A stretch of DNA of 64,000 nucleotides from Blastococcus fimeti (GTDB taxonomy: Bacteria > Actinomycetota > Actinomycetes > Mycobacteriales > Geodermatophilaceae): the NCBI GenBank assembly GCA_900102115.1, contig FNAW01000001.1, positions 845,981-909,980 on the forward strand. Reading direction: 5' to 3'. Of the stretch, positions 1-8,818 are shown one piece after another (within the stretch, counting starts at the first letter, position 1; each line of letters begins with the position of its first letter). The notes below the pieces were generated by a model. That model was not told where the DNA came from and ran no database searches. It was given only the letters and a program-made list of their open reading frames with translations. The position numbers and the translations under genes are program-made.

Positions 1-88
1 GTCCCGGGCTGGTCGTCCGCGGGGGCCGCCCCCGCCAGCACAGAGGTGCTGGAGAGCGCGGGTGCCGAGGCGCCGGTGAGCGCCCGGA
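1..88. other. Window edge, no gene assigned
   Basis: Before the end of dcd I see no convincing gene. One plus-strand frame is open from base 1 to a TGA at 118-120 and could be the tail of a gene starting outside the window, but it encodes only a low-complexity Ala/Gly/Pro/Ser-rich peptide. It would overlap the 3' end of dcd, so I do not call it. Confidence 0.2.
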
Positions 89-676
89 TCACTCCGGGCG
101 ACGGGTCTCCGCGCGGGTGAAGTTGCGGTAGGACCGCGACGGCGTGGGCCCGCGCTGGTCCTGGTAGCGGGAGCCGTAGACCGCCGAGCCGTAGGGGTGC
201 TCGGCCGGGCTGGTCAGCCGGAACATGCACAGCTGCCCGATCTTCATCCCCGGCCACAGCGTGATCGGCAGGTTCGCCACGTTGGAGAGCTCGAGGGTGA
301 TGTGGCCGGAGAAGCCCGGGTCCACGAAGCCCGCCGTCGAGTGGGTCAGCAGCCCCAGCCGGCCCAGCGAGGACTTGCCCTCCAGCCGCGCCGCGATGTC
401 GTCGGGCAGGCTGATCACCTCGAGCGTGGAGCCGAGCACGAACTCACCCGGGTGCAGCACGAACGGCTCGTCCCCCTCGGGTTCGACCGGCGTCGTGAGG
501 TCGTCCTGCTGCTCGGCCGGGTCGATGTGGGTGTACCGCGAGTTGTTGAAGACGCGGAAGAAGCGGTCCAGGCGGACGTCGATGCTCGAGGGCTGCACCA
601 GACCCTGGTCGTAGGGCTCGATGCCGAGGCGTCCCTCGGCGATCGCGGCCGTGATGTCGCGGTCGCTCAGCAGCAT
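89..676 (-). CDS. dcd: dCTP deaminase (probably bifunctional, dUMP-forming)
   Basis: A 195-residue protein of the dUTPase/Dcd fold that deaminates dCTP for thymidylate synthesis. It carries the Dcd signature GKSSLGRLG (residues 100-108), the [14 protein letters not shown] stretch (112-125) and the catalytic Glu in TLELSN (E129). The HxTAGFxDPGF form matches the bifunctional dCTP deaminase/dUTPase of Mycobacterium tuberculosis, which makes dUMP directly; that activity is inferred from family membership. I start at the ATG at 676 because Dcd proteins begin MLLSDRDI. The frame is open a further 171 bases upstream, but that extension is Arg-rich and not family-like. The length is normal. The gene is divergent from the subtilase. 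Confidence 0.95.
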   Translation of the reverse strand: MLLSDRDITAAIAEGRLGIEPYDQGLVQPSSIDVRLDRFFRVFNNSRYTHIDPAEQQDDLTTPVEPEGDEPFVLHPGEFVLGSTLEVISLPDDIAARLEGKSSLGRLGLLTHSTAGFVDPGFSGHITLELSNVANLPITLWPGMKIGQLCMFRLTSPAEHPYGSAVYGSRYQDQRGPTPSRSYRNFTRAETRRPE

Positions 677-836
677 GGCGCGGAGTCTAGGGACCGGCCT
701 CTGCACTCCGTCCGGGTGAACCCGCTCAAGCCAGCCCGCGTCCACGCCGATGCCAGCGCGATGACGCCTGCCGGCGCCCCTGGGGCGCCGGCTCCTCCCG
801 GACCGGCCGGGCGGCAGCGTCCGGAGGACTTCACGG

Positions 837-3512
837 ATGAAGAGCAAGCGGATCCAGGCGCTCGTCCTGGTGTCGGCACTGGCGTTCGGCTATGCGGGGG
901 CCGCGGCGTACTCGGCGTATGCCGCCCCCTCCCTGCCGCCCCTGCCGGTCGCCTCGGACCTCGGCCCGGGCGACGGGCTGACCCGGTACGTCGTGACCGC
1001 TGCCTCCGGCAGCGACCAGGCGGCACTGCTCGCCGGGCTGGAAGCCGTCGACGGCGTGGCGCACGCGCAGCCGCTGGACGACGTCCGCGCGCTCGTCGCC
1101 GTGGACGGTGTTCCTGCCGACGAGCTGGCCGCGGTGCCCGGGGCCGCCGGGGTCGAGCTCTCGGCATCCGGGACCGTGTTCGGCGAGCTCACCGACCCGT
1201 ACGCCGTGCACTACGGGTGGAACCTGGAGAACACCGGCACGAACGCGTACCAGCAGAGCGCCACCGCGGACGCCGACGTCGACGCGACCGAGGGGTGGAC
1301 CGGCGGAACGGGCGAGCGAATGGTCGTCGCGGTCGTGGACACCGGCTTCGACTCCGACCACCCGGACCTCGCCGGGTCGCTCTGGACCAACCCACGTCAG
1401 AGCTGTGGACCCACCGACCAGGACGGCAACGGCCTCGCGGGCGACTGCCACGGCTGGAACTTCTATACCAACAGCGCCGACATCGACAACGGCGACCTGG
1501 GCACCCACGGGGCCAACGTGGCGGGCACCGCCGGCGCCCGCGCCAACAACGGCGAGGGCTCGGCCGGGGTCGCGCCCTCGGTCTCGATCATGCCGCTGGT
1601 CATCGGCGGCGGTAAGGAGGTGAACGCCACTCTCGGCGCCAAGGCCATCCGCTACGCCGTGGACAACGGCGCGGACGTCATCAACGCCTCCTGGGGCTGC
1701 GCGTGCACCGGCTGGCCGCTGGAGGACCTGCGGTCGGCCATCGCGTACGCCGCGGCGCAGGACGTCCTGGTGGTCGCGGCCGCGGGAAACGACTCCCTGA
1801 GCCGGGACACCTCGCCCTACTACCCGGCGAGCTACACCAGCGAGAACCTGATCACCGTCGGGAGCTCCACGGCCGCCGACACCGTGGCCGCCCACTCCGC
1901 CTACGGCGCGACCTCGGTGGACCTGTTCGCCCCCGGCGAGAAGGTCGCCACCACGGGGAACCACGGCGACTACCTCGTCGTGTCGGGCACGAGCATCGCC
2001 GCACCGCACGTGGCGGCCGCCGTCGCGCTGTACCGCGCCCGGATGCCCGATGCCACCTTCGCCGAGCTGAAGCAGGCCCTGCTGGACGACGCCGACCGAA
2101 AGGCCGCATTCGCCGGCAGGTCGGTGACCGGCGGCCGGCTGACCCTCCGTCACCTGTCCGGCGCCCCCGCCGAGACGGTCCGGTACGCCTTCACCTCCAT
2201 GACGGCACCGGCCGGCACGGTCACCCCGAGGATCGGCGTCAGCGGCTCCGCGACGGCCGGCCGCTACTCCGTCGCCGTCGGCCTGGGCATGGAGCACGAG
2301 GGCGAGATCTGGGCCCTGGCGGACAAGCCGGTGACGCTCGGCGGCGCCACGTCGACCACCGACGACACCGGCAGCGCCGTGTTCGACCTGGGCATGCTGG
2401 CGAAGCTCGACGGCCTCGGGCTGGCGCCGTCCGTGCCGCTGGCCGACGGCCGCTACGTGCTGACCGTCCAGCTGCTCCGCGACGGCAACCCGGTCGGCCG
2501 CCCGTCGGCCGCCCCGCTGCTCGTGCGCACGAGCGCCCCGGGCTCCGGCGGGGGCGGCACGAACCCCGGCACCAGCCCCGGGACCACGCCGGGCACCACC
2601 CCCGGCGGTGGCTCCGGTGGCGGCACGGCACCCGGCGGGACCAGCCCGGGTGGCGGCACGCCGGGGACCCCGACGCCGACGACCCCGAGCACGCCCGGCG
2701 GACCGCAGCCCGGCGGCTCCACCCCGGGTGGCGGCACGACCCCCAGCACCCCGACGCCGGCCCCCGGCACCCCGGCACCGACGACGCCCGGTACGCCGGC
2801 GCCCGGCACACCGGCTCCGGGCTCTCCGGCCCCGGGGACGCCCGCACCCGGCGCACCCGGCACGCCCGCACCCGGCGCCGGGGGCACCAGCCCCGGCGGC
2901 TCGACGCCCGGCACGACCACCCCGCCGGGGTCCGGCGGTGGCGGCTCGACGCCCACGACGCCCACGACGCCCGGCAACGGCACGACGACCTACCCGTCGG
3001 TCGGCGAGTTCCGGATCACGTCGCTGAGCCCGAACACGGTCTCCGTCAGCGGCGGCACCCTGGTGACCATCACCGGCACCGCCCTGCCGGTGGGGGCCTG
3101 GGTCCGCATCGGGGACACCGCCCAGGCGCGCGTCGTCGCGTCGTCGGCGACCCGGGTGCAGTTCGAGGCACCGGCGCGCACGGCGGGCGTCTACGACGTG
3201 ACGGTGTTCGCTCCGGACAACCGCTCCACGGTCCTCGAGGACGCGCTCGCCTACCGGACGGACGCACCCAGCGGCGGCGGGACGTCGCCGGGCACCTCGC
3301 CGGGTGGCGGGACGTCACCCGGTCCCGGCACGACCCCGCCCCCCGGGACCACGCCGGCACCCGGCACGCCCGCGGACCCGGGCACCGGCAGCGGACCGGT
3401 GGCGGTCACCGGACCCAACGGCGAGCGCCTGGTCCGCTCCGCGACCTTCGCCGCCCTGCGCGGGATCTGGTCCATCAACTGCTCCGCCTCCTGCACCGGC
3501 GTCGCGATCTGA
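837..3512 (+). CDS. Secreted subtilisin-like serine protease (S8) with Pro/Gly/Thr linkers and IPT/TIG domain
   Basis: An 891-residue exported protease. A signal peptide (1-29, cleavage near AYA) is followed by an S8 domain whose triad is legible: D168 in [12 protein letters not shown]224 in GTHGANVAG and S386 in [12 protein letters not shown], with oxyanion N318 in AAAGND. After a beta-rich stretch (about 450-560) comes a long linker of PGTPAPG/[11 protein letters not shown] repeats (about 570-720). An IPT/TIG immunoglobulin-like domain (about 722-808) is next, then a second such linker. The tail ends in [13 protein letters not shown] with two Cys. No LPXTG or membrane anchor is visible. A GGAGG lies at 823-827, 9 bases before the ATG. 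Substrate unknown; a secreted or wall-associated protease is the safe reading. Confidence 0.9.
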   Translation: MKSKRIQALVLVSALAFGYAGAAAYSAYAAPSLPPLPVASDLGPGDGLTRYVVTAASGSDQAALLAGLEAVDGVAHAQPLDDVRALVAVDGVPADELAAVPGAAGVELSASGTVFGELTDPYAVHYGWNLENTGTNAYQQSATADADVDATEGWTGGTGERMVVAVVDTGFDSDHPDLAGSLWTNPRQSCGPTDQDGNGLAGDCHGWNFYTNSADIDNGDLGTHGANVAGTAGARANNGEGSAGVAPSVSIMPLVIGGGKEVNATLGAKAIRYAVDNGADVINASWGCACTGWPLEDLRSAIAYAAAQDVLVVAAAGNDSLSRDTSPYYPASYTSENLITVGSSTAADTVAAHSAYGATSVDLFAPGEKVATTGNHGDYLVVSGTSIAAPHVAAAVALYRARMPDATFAELKQALLDDADRKAAFAGRSVTGGRLTLRHLSGAPAETVRYAFTSMTAPAGTVTPRIGVSGSATAGRYSVAVGLGMEHEGEIWALADKPVTLGGATSTTDDTGSAVFDLGMLAKLDGLGLAPSVPLADGRYVLTVQLLRDGNPVGRPSAAPLLVRTSAPGSGGGGTNPGTSPGTTPGTTPGGGSGGGTAPGGTSPGGGTPGTPTPTTPSTPGGPQPGGSTPGGGTTPSTPTPAPGTPAPTTPGTPAPGTPAPGSPAPGTPAPGAPGTPAPGAGGTSPGGSTPGTTTPPGSGGGGSTPTTPTTPGNGTTTYPSVGEFRITSLSPNTVSVSGGTLVTITGTALPVGAWVRIGDTAQARVVASSATRVQFEAPARTAGVYDVTVFAPDNRSTVLEDALAYRTDAPSGGGTSPGTSPGGGTSPGPGTTPPPGTTPAPGTPADPGTGSGPVAVTGPNGERLVRSATFAALRGIWSINCSASCTGVAI

Positions 3513-3544
3513 CCCCGACCCGCGCCTGACCGGCGCTCCCGAGC

Positions 3545-3587
3545 CACCGCGCCCCGTCCGACTTCCCCATGCGGACGGGGCGCGGTG
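3545..3587. terminator. Hairpin terminator after the subtilase
   Basis: A perfect 16-bp inverted repeat, arms CACCGCGCCCCGTCCG (3545-3560) and its complement (3572-3587), around an 11-base loop. It lies 32 bases after the subtilase stop. There is no clear T tract, as is common in high-GC actinobacteria. Confidence 0.7.
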
Positions 3588-3639
3588 TCGCTCATCCCGT
3601 TCTCATTCGGCTGCCATGCGCGGCCTCTAGCGTGGCCGG

Positions 3640-4890
3640 GTGCCTCCCCTCCTCGACCCGCCGGCACCCGGGGCACTCCGCCGCAGCTGGCCCCCCGCCC
3701 TGCGACTGCTGCTCGGCGAGGAGGCCGGCCCGCTCTGGGACGCCGCCCTGGAAGCGGCCGGCGGGCGGCTCGTGGGGCTGCGCCCCACCGGCACCGCCGT
3801 GCAACCGAACGGCGCCGCGACCGTGCAGTACACCGCGGAGGTCGCCTGGGCCGACGGACGGCGGACCCGCGAGTCGCTCGCCGCCACCACCGGCGCCCGG
3901 ATCCCGGCCGGGGCGACCGTGCTCGAGGGCGCGGCCGACGGCGAGCGCGTCCGGGTGGGCGTCTGGCGCTGGCCGCTGGACCCGGCCCTCCCGGCGCTGG
4001 CCTGGGCGAGCCGGGCCGCCACCGCCACGGTGCGGCTCGGGGAGCTCGGGCTGACCGACGGGCCGGTGCGGCTCAGGCTGCGCTCGTACCGGCCCGGGCG
4101 CCGCGCCGTGGTCGAGGCGACGACCGGCTCGGGGACGCTCTTCCTCAAGGTGGTCCGGCCATCCGCCGTGGGGCGGCTGGTCGAGCGGCACGCCGTCCTC
4201 GACGGTGCGGTGCCGGTGCCGCCGGTGCTCGGGACCACGGACGACGGCGTCGTCGTCCTCCCCGGCCTCGCCGGCACGCCGATGCGCGAGCTGATCGCCG
4301 GTGACGGCGTCGGGCTGCCCCGCGCCGCTGCGCTGGACGCGCTGCTCGACGCGCTACCGGCGGCGGCCGCCGGGGTGACCGCGGTGAGCCGCAGCCGTCC
4401 GGGCGACGCGCACGGTCGGGCGGGCGACCACGCCGCCGTCCTCTCGATGGTCGCCCCCGAGCTGGCCCCCCGGCTGGACCGGCTGGTGACCCTCCTCGGG
4501 TCGGCCGAGCGCGGGGACCACCCCGGGGTGCCGGTGCACGGGGACTTCTACGAGTCGCAGCTCCTCGTCGCCGACGGCGCGGTGGCCGGGCTGCTCGACG
4601 TCGACACCGTGGGCCGCGGGCACCGCATCGACGACTGGGCGACCCTCCTCGGGCACCTGGTGCTGCTGGAGACGATCCTGCCCGTGCCGGCCACCGCCAT
4701 CCGGTACCGCGCGGAGCTGGAGGCAGTGGCGGCGCGGCGCTGGCCCGCGGCGCAGCTGCGGCCGCGGGTGGCCGCCGTCCTGCTGGGGCTGGCGACGGGC
4801 CCCTTCCGGGTGCTGCAGCGGGACTGGGCTGAGCGGACCGAGGCCCGGATCGCGCTGGCCGAGCGGTGGGCAGCCCCCGCTCGCGGATGA
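3640..4890 (+). CDS. Aminoglycoside phosphotransferase-fold (APH family) kinase-like protein
   Basis: A 416-residue protein whose C-terminal half is a protein-kinase-like APH fold. It has the catalytic-loop motif VHGDFYESQLL (about 304-314), followed by the metal-binding segment LLDVDTVGRG (about 321-330). The N-terminal lobe contains RSYRPGRRAVVEATTGSGTLFLKVV, a plausible beta-strand/Lys ATP-binding segment. Such proteins phosphorylate small molecules; in actinobacteria most chromosomal members have no known substrate, and nothing here argues for antibiotic resistance. GTG start at 3640, about 50 bases after the hairpin. The stop overlaps the GATGAG palindrome proposed as the operator of the next gene. 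Confidence 0.75.
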   Translation: MPPLLDPPAPGALRRSWPPALRLLLGEEAGPLWDAALEAAGGRLVGLRPTGTAVQPNGAATVQYTAEVAWADGRRTRESLAATTGARIPAGATVLEGAADGERVRVGVWRWPLDPALPALAWASRAATATVRLGELGLTDGPVRLRLRSYRPGRRAVVEATTGSGTLFLKVVRPSAVGRLVERHAVLDGAVPVPPVLGTTDDGVVVLPGLAGTPMRELIAGDGVGLPRAAALDALLDALPAAAAGVTAVSRSRPGDAHGRAGDHAAVLSMVAPELAPRLDRLVTLLGSAERGDHPGVPVHGDFYESQLLVADGAVAGLLDVDTVGRGHRIDDWATLLGHLVLLETILPVPATAIRYRAELEAVAARRWPAAQLRPRVAAVLLGLATGPFRVLQRDWAERTEARIALAERWAAPARG

Positions 4891-4903
4891 GAGGGCCCTC
4901 ATC
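4886..4903. promoter_or_regulatory. Inverted repeat GATGAG...CTCATC, candidate response-regulator site
   Basis: GATGAG (4886-4891) and CTCATC (4898-4903) flank AGGGCC, 76 bases before the Asp-rich protein at 4979. The same half-site occurs in the palindrome at 7812-7829 before the membrane protein/HK/RR operon. CCCTCATC (4896) also recurs as CCCTCACC (4918), 22 bases apart, about two helical turns. I infer a shared site for the response regulator at 5375-6037. Confidence 0.4.
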
Positions 4904-4978
4904 GGCGTCTCCCGGAGCCCTCACCTCGCGCGGCGAACCTGGAGTCGTCCACGAGAAGCACCACCTGAGGAGACCGAG

Positions 4979-5353
4979 ATGACCCACCGCCCCGCCACCT
5001 GGAAGATCGTGACCTTCGGCGCCGCCCTGACCGGGCTCGGCGCCGCCGGCATTGGCGTCGCGGCCGCGGACGACGACCGCGACGGCTCGCTGCCCGGCGG
5101 CATCTCGGTCGCCGCCGCCGAGAACCCGGACGACGCCCCGGGCGGTGCACCCGCGGACGCCTCCCCGGAGAGCGCCGACTCCCCGAACGAGAGCGCCACC
5201 GACAGCGCCGACGACGCCTCGCCCGACACCGCCACGCCGGACGACGCCACCCCCGACGACGCCACCCCTGACGACGCCACCCCCGACGACGCCACCCCCG
5301 ACGACGTCCAGAGCGCGCAGTCGGCGCAGTCCGCCGCCTCCCCCGACGCCTGA
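4979..5353 (+). CDS. Secreted Asp-rich repeat protein (TPDDA repeats)
   Basis: A 124-residue protein with a signal peptide (KIVTFGAALTGLGAAGIGVAAA, cleavage near residue 30) and a very acidic, disordered mature part. The core is a tandem five-residue repeat TPDDA (about residues 85-109), encoded by a 15-base DNA repeat at about 5233-5305. ATG start preceded by GAGGAGACC. I do not recognise a family. A polyanionic secreted peptide could bind cations, but this is not shown. It faces a two-component operon that also encodes an Asp-rich protein, with a shared palindrome half-site upstream, so co-regulation is likely. The repeat may vary in copy number between strains. Confidence 0.75.
   Translation: MTHRPATWKIVTFGAALTGLGAAGIGVAAADDDRDGSLPGGISVAAAENPDDAPGGAPADASPESADSPNESATDSADDASPDTATPDDATPDDATPDDATPDDATPDDVQSAQSAQSAASPDA
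5233..5305 (+). repeat. 15-bp tandem repeat coding TPDDA
   Basis: About five copies of a 15-base unit (form GACGACGCCACCCCC) in the frame of the Asp-rich protein. Copies differ at only a few positions, so recent slippage is likely. Confidence 0.75.
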
Positions 5354-5380
5354 CCTCCGCCCACCAACCCCGGGTCAGGC
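5348..5380. terminator. Possible shared hairpin between convergent genes
   Basis: Arms GCCTGACC (5348-5355) and GGTCAGGC (5373-5380) around a 17-base loop. It spans the stop codons of the Asp-rich protein and the response regulator. The stem is short, so confidence is low. Confidence 0.3.
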
Positions 5381-6037
5381 CTCGACGAGGCGGTAGCCCA
5401 TCCCCCGCACGGTCTCGATCCGGCCGGCGCCGATCTTCCTGCGCAGGTACCGCACGTAGACGTCGACGACGTTGGAGCCCGGGTCGAAGTCGTAGCCCCA
5501 CACGTGGCTGAGCAACTGCTCTCGGGCCAGCACCTGACCCGGGTGCCGCAGGAACGTCTCGGCGAGCGCGAACTCGCGGGCGGAGAGGTCGACGGTCGCC
5601 TCGCTCACCCGCGCGCGCCGGGTGCGCAGGTCCAGCGAGAGGTCGCCGCAGGTCAGCACGGTGAGCTCGGCCGTCCGGTCGGTGGCCAGGCGCAGCCGCA
5701 CGCGGGCGAGGAGCTCCTCGAACCGGAACGGCTTGGGCATGTAGTCGTCCGCGCCGCCCTCGAGCCCCGCGACGGTGTCCTGCACGCTGTCCCGCGCGGT
5801 CAGGATGATCACCGGGATGGGGTTGCGCTCCGCGCGGAGCCGGCGCAGCACCTCGAAGCCGTCCATGACCGGCAACCCGATGTCCAGCACCAGCAGGTCG
5901 AACTCCCCGCTCGCGGCCTGGGCGCGGGCGGCGCCGCCGTCGGCTGCGACCGCGGTGGTGAACCCGTTGGCCCGCAGGCCCTTCTCGATGAACGAGGCGA
6001 TGCGGGGCTCGTCCTCGGCGATCAGCACGCGGCTCAT
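5375..6037 (-). CDS. OmpR/PhoB-family response regulator
   Basis: A 220-residue response regulator. The receiver domain (about 1-115) has the acidic pocket AEDE (7-10), phospho-acceptor D52 in LLVLDIGLPVMDG, the conserved Thr in ILTARD and the Lys in PKPF. The winged-helix DNA-binding domain (about 128-218) ends with VVDVYVRYLRRKI and VRGMGYRL. Its ATG overlaps the TGA of the histidine kinase (ATGA), so the two are translationally coupled and form a pair. Likely targets are its own operon and the Asp-rich protein at 4979, based on the shared palindrome. The signal is unknown. Confidence 0.92.
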   Translation of the reverse strand: MSRVLIAEDEPRIASFIEKGLRANGFTTAVAADGGAARAQAASGEFDLLVLDIGLPVMDGFEVLRRLRAERNPIPVIILTARDSVQDTVAGLEGGADDYMPKPFRFEELLARVRLRLATDRTAELTVLTCGDLSLDLRTRRARVSEATVDLSAREFALAETFLRHPGQVLAREQLLSHVWGYDFDPGSNVVDVYVRYLRRKIGAGRIETVRGMGYRLVEA

Positions 6038-7488
6038 GCGTCCTCCTCGGGGAGTTGCACGTCGGCCGGCAGGACGACGGTGAACGTGGTGCCGGCACCG
6101 GGCCGGCTGTCGAGCAGGACGCGACCGCCGTGCGCCGCCGCGATCGCCTGGACGATCGAGAGCCCCAGCCCCGCGCCGTCGGAGCGGCGGGCGCCGGCGG
6201 CACCACGGGCGAAGCGCTCGAACACCCGCGCCCGGTCCCCCTCGGCGATCCCCGGCCCCGTGTCAGCGACCCAGAACCGCAGCTCCCCGCCCGAGAGCTG
6301 GCTGCCCAGGGCGATCCGGTCACCGGGCGCGGTGTACCGGGCGGCGTTGTCGGCCAGCGCCACCAGCGCCTGGGTGACCCGCTGCGGATCGAGCGGCACG
6401 TCGGCGTCCGCGGCGGTCTCGAGCACCCACTCGCGCTCGGCGAGCCGGCGCACCTTGCCGAAGACGTCGGCGGTCAGCGCGGCGACGTCCACCGGCTGCG
6501 GTCGCACGAACGCGGGCTGCTCGGCGCGGGCCAGCAGCAGCAGGTCCGACACCAGCCGGTTCATCCGGTCCAGCTCGTCGTCGACGAGCGCCACGGTCTC
6601 GCGGACGTCGTCCGGGTCGGCCGCGTCGAGGACGTCGAGGTGCCCGCGGACGATGGTGATCGGCGTCCGCAGCTCGTGCCCGGCGTCGTCCAGGAACCGG
6701 CGCTGGGCCGCCGCTCCGCGCTCCACGCGGTCCAGCATCGCGTTGACCGTCACGGCCAGCTCGGTCAGCTCGTCCCCCGGGCGGCCCTCGACCGGGATCC
6801 GGCCGGACAGGTCGGTCTCGGTGATGCCCTGCGCCGTGGCGGCGACATCGCGGACGGGCTGCAGCACCCGGCCGGCCACGACCCAGGCGCCGGCCGCGGC
6901 GAGCAGCATCGTGGCCGCCCCGACGAGCAGCATGATCCGGGCGGACTCGTCAGCGGACTCGCGCTCCTGGTCGGCGAAGTAGGCGACGACGGCGACGCCC
7001 CGCGAGGGGTCGCCCGCCAAGGTCACCGGGACGGCGAGGTAGCGGACCTCCCCGGCGGCGCTGTCGTAGCGACCGGCCTCGGTGCCGTTGACCGAGCCGA
7101 CGAGCCGGGTGAACGCGGCGTCGCGGCTGAGCAGCACCGGCGCCTCGATCCGGCTCTGGAAGCGGTACCGCCCGTCGACGTAGCCCAGGAACTTCTCGTT
7201 CGGCCGGGCCAGGTTGTAGGTGATCATGGTCTCCAGGACGTCGGCGGCGGAGGTGAACGGCTGCCCGGTCCGCGGGTCGACGTCGGCCGACGCGATCGCG
7301 GTGAACTCCTCCACCTCGGCGCGGAGCGCGGTGTCCATGCGCTCGTCCACGCCGCGGACGAGCAACCGCCAGGTCACGAAGGTGACCAGCGCGACCGCGA
7401 CCAGCACCAGCAGCAGGACCCAGCCGATGATCCGCGTGCGGGCGGCGCGCGGCGTCCACCGCCGCAGCGCGCGGCGGTCAGTCGTCAT
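6034..7488 (-). CDS. Sensor histidine kinase (HAMP, HisKA, HATPase)
   Basis: A 484-residue membrane kinase. TM1 is at about 20-42, followed by an extracytoplasmic region of about 145 residues, TM2 (about 190-212) and HAMP (to about 265). HisKA carries the phospho-His in FLDDAGHELRTPITIVRGH (H271). HATPase_c shows N box ALADNAARY, G1 ADTGPGIAEGD, F box FERF and G2 GAGLGLSIVQ. I start at the ATG at 7488 (MTTDRRALRRW), because the in-frame extension upstream is Pro/Ser-rich and belongs to the neighbour's region. The gene overlaps the upstream membrane protein by 11 bases and the response regulator by 4. Layout is typical of envelope-sensing TCS; the ligand is unknown. Confidence 0.9.
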   Translation of the reverse strand: MTTDRRALRRWTPRAARTRIIGWVLLLVLVAVALVTFVTWRLLVRGVDERMDTALRAEVEEFTAIASADVDPRTGQPFTSAADVLETMITYNLARPNEKFLGYVDGRYRFQSRIEAPVLLSRDAAFTRLVGSVNGTEAGRYDSAAGEVRYLAVPVTLAGDPSRGVAVVAYFADQERESADESARIMLLVGAATMLLAAAGAWVVAGRVLQPVRDVAATAQGITETDLSGRIPVEGRPGDELTELAVTVNAMLDRVERGAAAQRRFLDDAGHELRTPITIVRGHLDVLDAADPDDVRETVALVDDELDRMNRLVSDLLLLARAEQPAFVRPQPVDVAALTADVFGKVRRLAEREWVLETAADADVPLDPQRVTQALVALADNAARYTAPGDRIALGSQLSGGELRFWVADTGPGIAEGDRARVFERFARGAAGARRSDGAGLGLSIVQAIAAAHGGRVLLDSRPGAGTTFTVVLPADVQLPEEDA

Positions 7489-7768
7489 CGTCGTCGTCCG
7501 GCCCGTCGTCCGGCCCGTCGTCCGGCTCGTCGTCGTCGTCGATCGGGGGTGGCGGGACGACGTCCGTGGGACCGGTGCCCGGCGGCACGGGGGCCACGGT
7601 GGGTCCGGGCGGGGCCGGGGAGAGCTCCGGCGACCGCTCCGGGACGGTGATCGGCGCCGGAACCGCTCCGCCGGCCGGGTCCACCGGCCGCAGCAGCAGC
7701 CAGCCGCCGACCAGGACGGCGAGGAGGACGACCGCCGAGGCGGCGACGAGGGCCGGGCGGGTGCGCAC
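7478..7768 (-). CDS. Small single-pass membrane protein with Pro-rich stalk and poly-Asp tail
   Basis: A 96-residue protein: a short basic N-terminus, one membrane segment (about 7-27, ALVAASAVVLLAVLVGGWLLL), a Pro/Thr-rich stalk, and a C-terminal tail that is almost all Asp with PDDG repeats. The basic N-terminus predicts that the acidic tail is outside the membrane. GTG start at 7768 (VRTRPALV). It is the first gene of the operon with the kinase and regulator, overlapping the kinase start by 11 bases. I know no family. An external polyanionic tail beside a sensor kinase suggests a cation- or charge-related accessory, which is inference. Confidence 0.7.
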   Translation of the reverse strand: MRTRPALVAASAVVLLAVLVGGWLLLRPVDPAGGAVPAPITVPERSPELSPAPPGPTVAPVPPGTGPTDVVPPPPIDDDDEPDDGPDDGPDDDDDD

Positions 7769-7801
7769 GCACCCACCCTGCCGTGCCCGGGTGTCGACGG
7801 C

Positions 7802-7829
7802 GTGAGAGCCGGATGAGAGCACTCTCATC
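7802..7829. promoter_or_regulatory. Operator-like palindrome before the Asp-tail/HK/RR operon
   Basis: A perfect 18-bp palindrome GATGAGAG-CA-CTCTCATC (7812-7829). In addition GTGAGAG (7802-7808) and ATGAGAG (7813-7819) form a direct repeat with 11-base spacing, the usual geometry for OmpR-family regulators. It lies 34-61 bases upstream of the GTG at 7768, a promoter-proximal position consistent with autoregulation. Confidence 0.5.
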
Positions 7830-7948
7830 AGGACCGGCCGGGCCGGGCTGGTGCCGACTCCGCACAGGCGCCGTGTAGTCTCGCTGCGATCGCTCGCTCG
7901 GCCCGGCGCCGAGGTCCTGCACCGCGAAAGCGCAGGTCAGAGCGGTAC

Positions 7949-8019
7949 GCGGGTGTAGTTCAATGGTAGAACATCAGCTTCCCAAGCTGACAGTGCGAGT
8001 TCGATTCTCGTCACCCGCT
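7949..8019 (+). tRNA. tRNA-Gly (anticodon CCC)
   Basis: A 71-base cloverleaf. Acceptor stem GCGGGTG (7949-7955) pairs with CACCCGC (8012-8018), with discriminator T at 8019. The anticodon stem TCAGC/GCTGA encloses loop TTCCCAA, giving anticodon CCC for GGG glycine codons. The T arm GCGAG/CTCGT encloses TTCGATT. The D loop contains TTCAATGGTAGA. The 3' CCA is not encoded. Confidence 0.95.
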
Positions 8020-8031
8020 CTCCCCCTCCCG

Positions 8032-8063
8032 CCGCGCTGCTCGCGCTACGCCTCGCAGCGCGG
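8032..8063. terminator. Hairpin downstream of tRNA-Gly
   Basis: Arms CCGCGCTGC (8032-8040) and GCAGCGCGG (8055-8063) with a 14-base loop, 12 bases after the tRNA. A plausible terminator; no T tract. Confidence 0.45.
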
Positions 8064-8143
8064 TCAACACCCGGTCACGGAACGCACTGGCGCGCCGGTG
8101 GCACAGCGCGCCGGCGGTCGCCGCGCACGGACTTCCGGGCCGC

Positions 8144-8157
8144 GGGCCCTTGGTCCC
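8144..8157. promoter_or_regulatory. DevR/DosR-box-like site
   Basis: GGGCCCTTGGTCCC lies 36 bases upstream of the universal stress protein start. It has the shape of the mycobacterial DosR/DevR box (GGGACTTTAGTCCC-like), matching at about 11 of 14 positions and at all outer G/C triplets. A DevR-like regulator (10457-11113) and a DevS-like kinase (8819-10450) lie just downstream. The assignment is inference from motif plus context. Confidence 0.45.
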
Positions 8158-8192
8158 TGGGGCGCCCGTTCCGGAGAAGACACGATCCGGGT

Positions 8193-8726
8193 ATGAGCCA
8201 GTACCGGTTCCCGGGCGTCGTCACCGAGCGCCCCGAGGTCCAGGCCCCCGACTCCCTTCCCGCCTCCGCTCCCGCCGGCCCCCAGGCCGCGATCGAACAC
8301 CTCCAGCTCATCCCCCTCCGCCCCCGCCGGCAGAGCCCCTGGCTCCTCGTGGAGGTCGACGGCACCCCCGAAGGCCACCGCGCCCTGGTGTGGGCGGTCA
8401 AGGAGGCCGCGCGCCGGGAGGCCACGGTCGTGGCCGTCGCCGTCCTCGACGCCCCGGACGGCGATCCGCTGGACGGCACGGCCCGGCTCCCCGCGCGCAC
8501 GCAGGACGCCGCCCGCGACCGCCTGGAGGCGCACGTCCTGCGCGCCGTCGCCGAGACCGGCATCCGCGGCCGCACCCGCACCGCCGTGCTCGAGCGCCCC
8601 GTGTTCGAGGCGCTGGACGCGGCCATGCACGGCGCGGACCTCGTCATGGTCGGCGCCGGCGGCAAGCGGCTGCTGCGCCCGGCCATCCCCCGCCAGCCCC
8701 TCCGCCGCGTCATGCGCGGCGCCTGA
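8193..8726 (+). CDS. Universal stress protein (UspA-like) domain protein
   Basis: A 177-residue cytoplasmic protein with one Usp-like alpha/beta domain from about residue 47: WLLVEVDGTPEGHRALVWAVKEAARREATVVAVAVL is the typical first strand and helix. It ends with ADLVMVGAGGKRLL. The usual ATP-binding GxxG-9x-GS signature is only partly retained, so nucleotide binding is uncertain. The first 45 residues are a Pro-rich extension. In mycobacteria, Usp genes are prominent DosR-regulon members. Here a DosR-like box precedes the gene and a DevS-like kinase follows, so a role in a hypoxia or dormancy response is likely by analogy. Confidence 0.75.
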   Translation: MSQYRFPGVVTERPEVQAPDSLPASAPAGPQAAIEHLQLIPLRPRRQSPWLLVEVDGTPEGHRALVWAVKEAARREATVVAVAVLDAPDGDPLDGTARLPARTQDAARDRLEAHVLRAVAETGIRGRTRTAVLERPVFEALDAAMHGADLVMVGAGGKRLLRPAIPRQPLRRVMRGA

Positions 8727-8818
8727 CCGGGGCCGGACGCCACGCCGCACCCCCTACCCGCCTCGGGCGGGCACCCCTACCGTCGGGCCGTGACCCCGCC
8801 CGGCAGGGAGGAGGGCCG

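Noticed and set aside
3640..4890. Aminoglycoside resistance gene
   Set aside because: The protein has the APH fold, but such proteins are common in actinobacterial chromosomes and have many substrates; nothing links it to resistance.
7949..8019. tRNA-Gly as attachment site of an integrated element
   Set aside because: No integrase, no repeat of the tRNA 3' end and no foreign gene content nearby.
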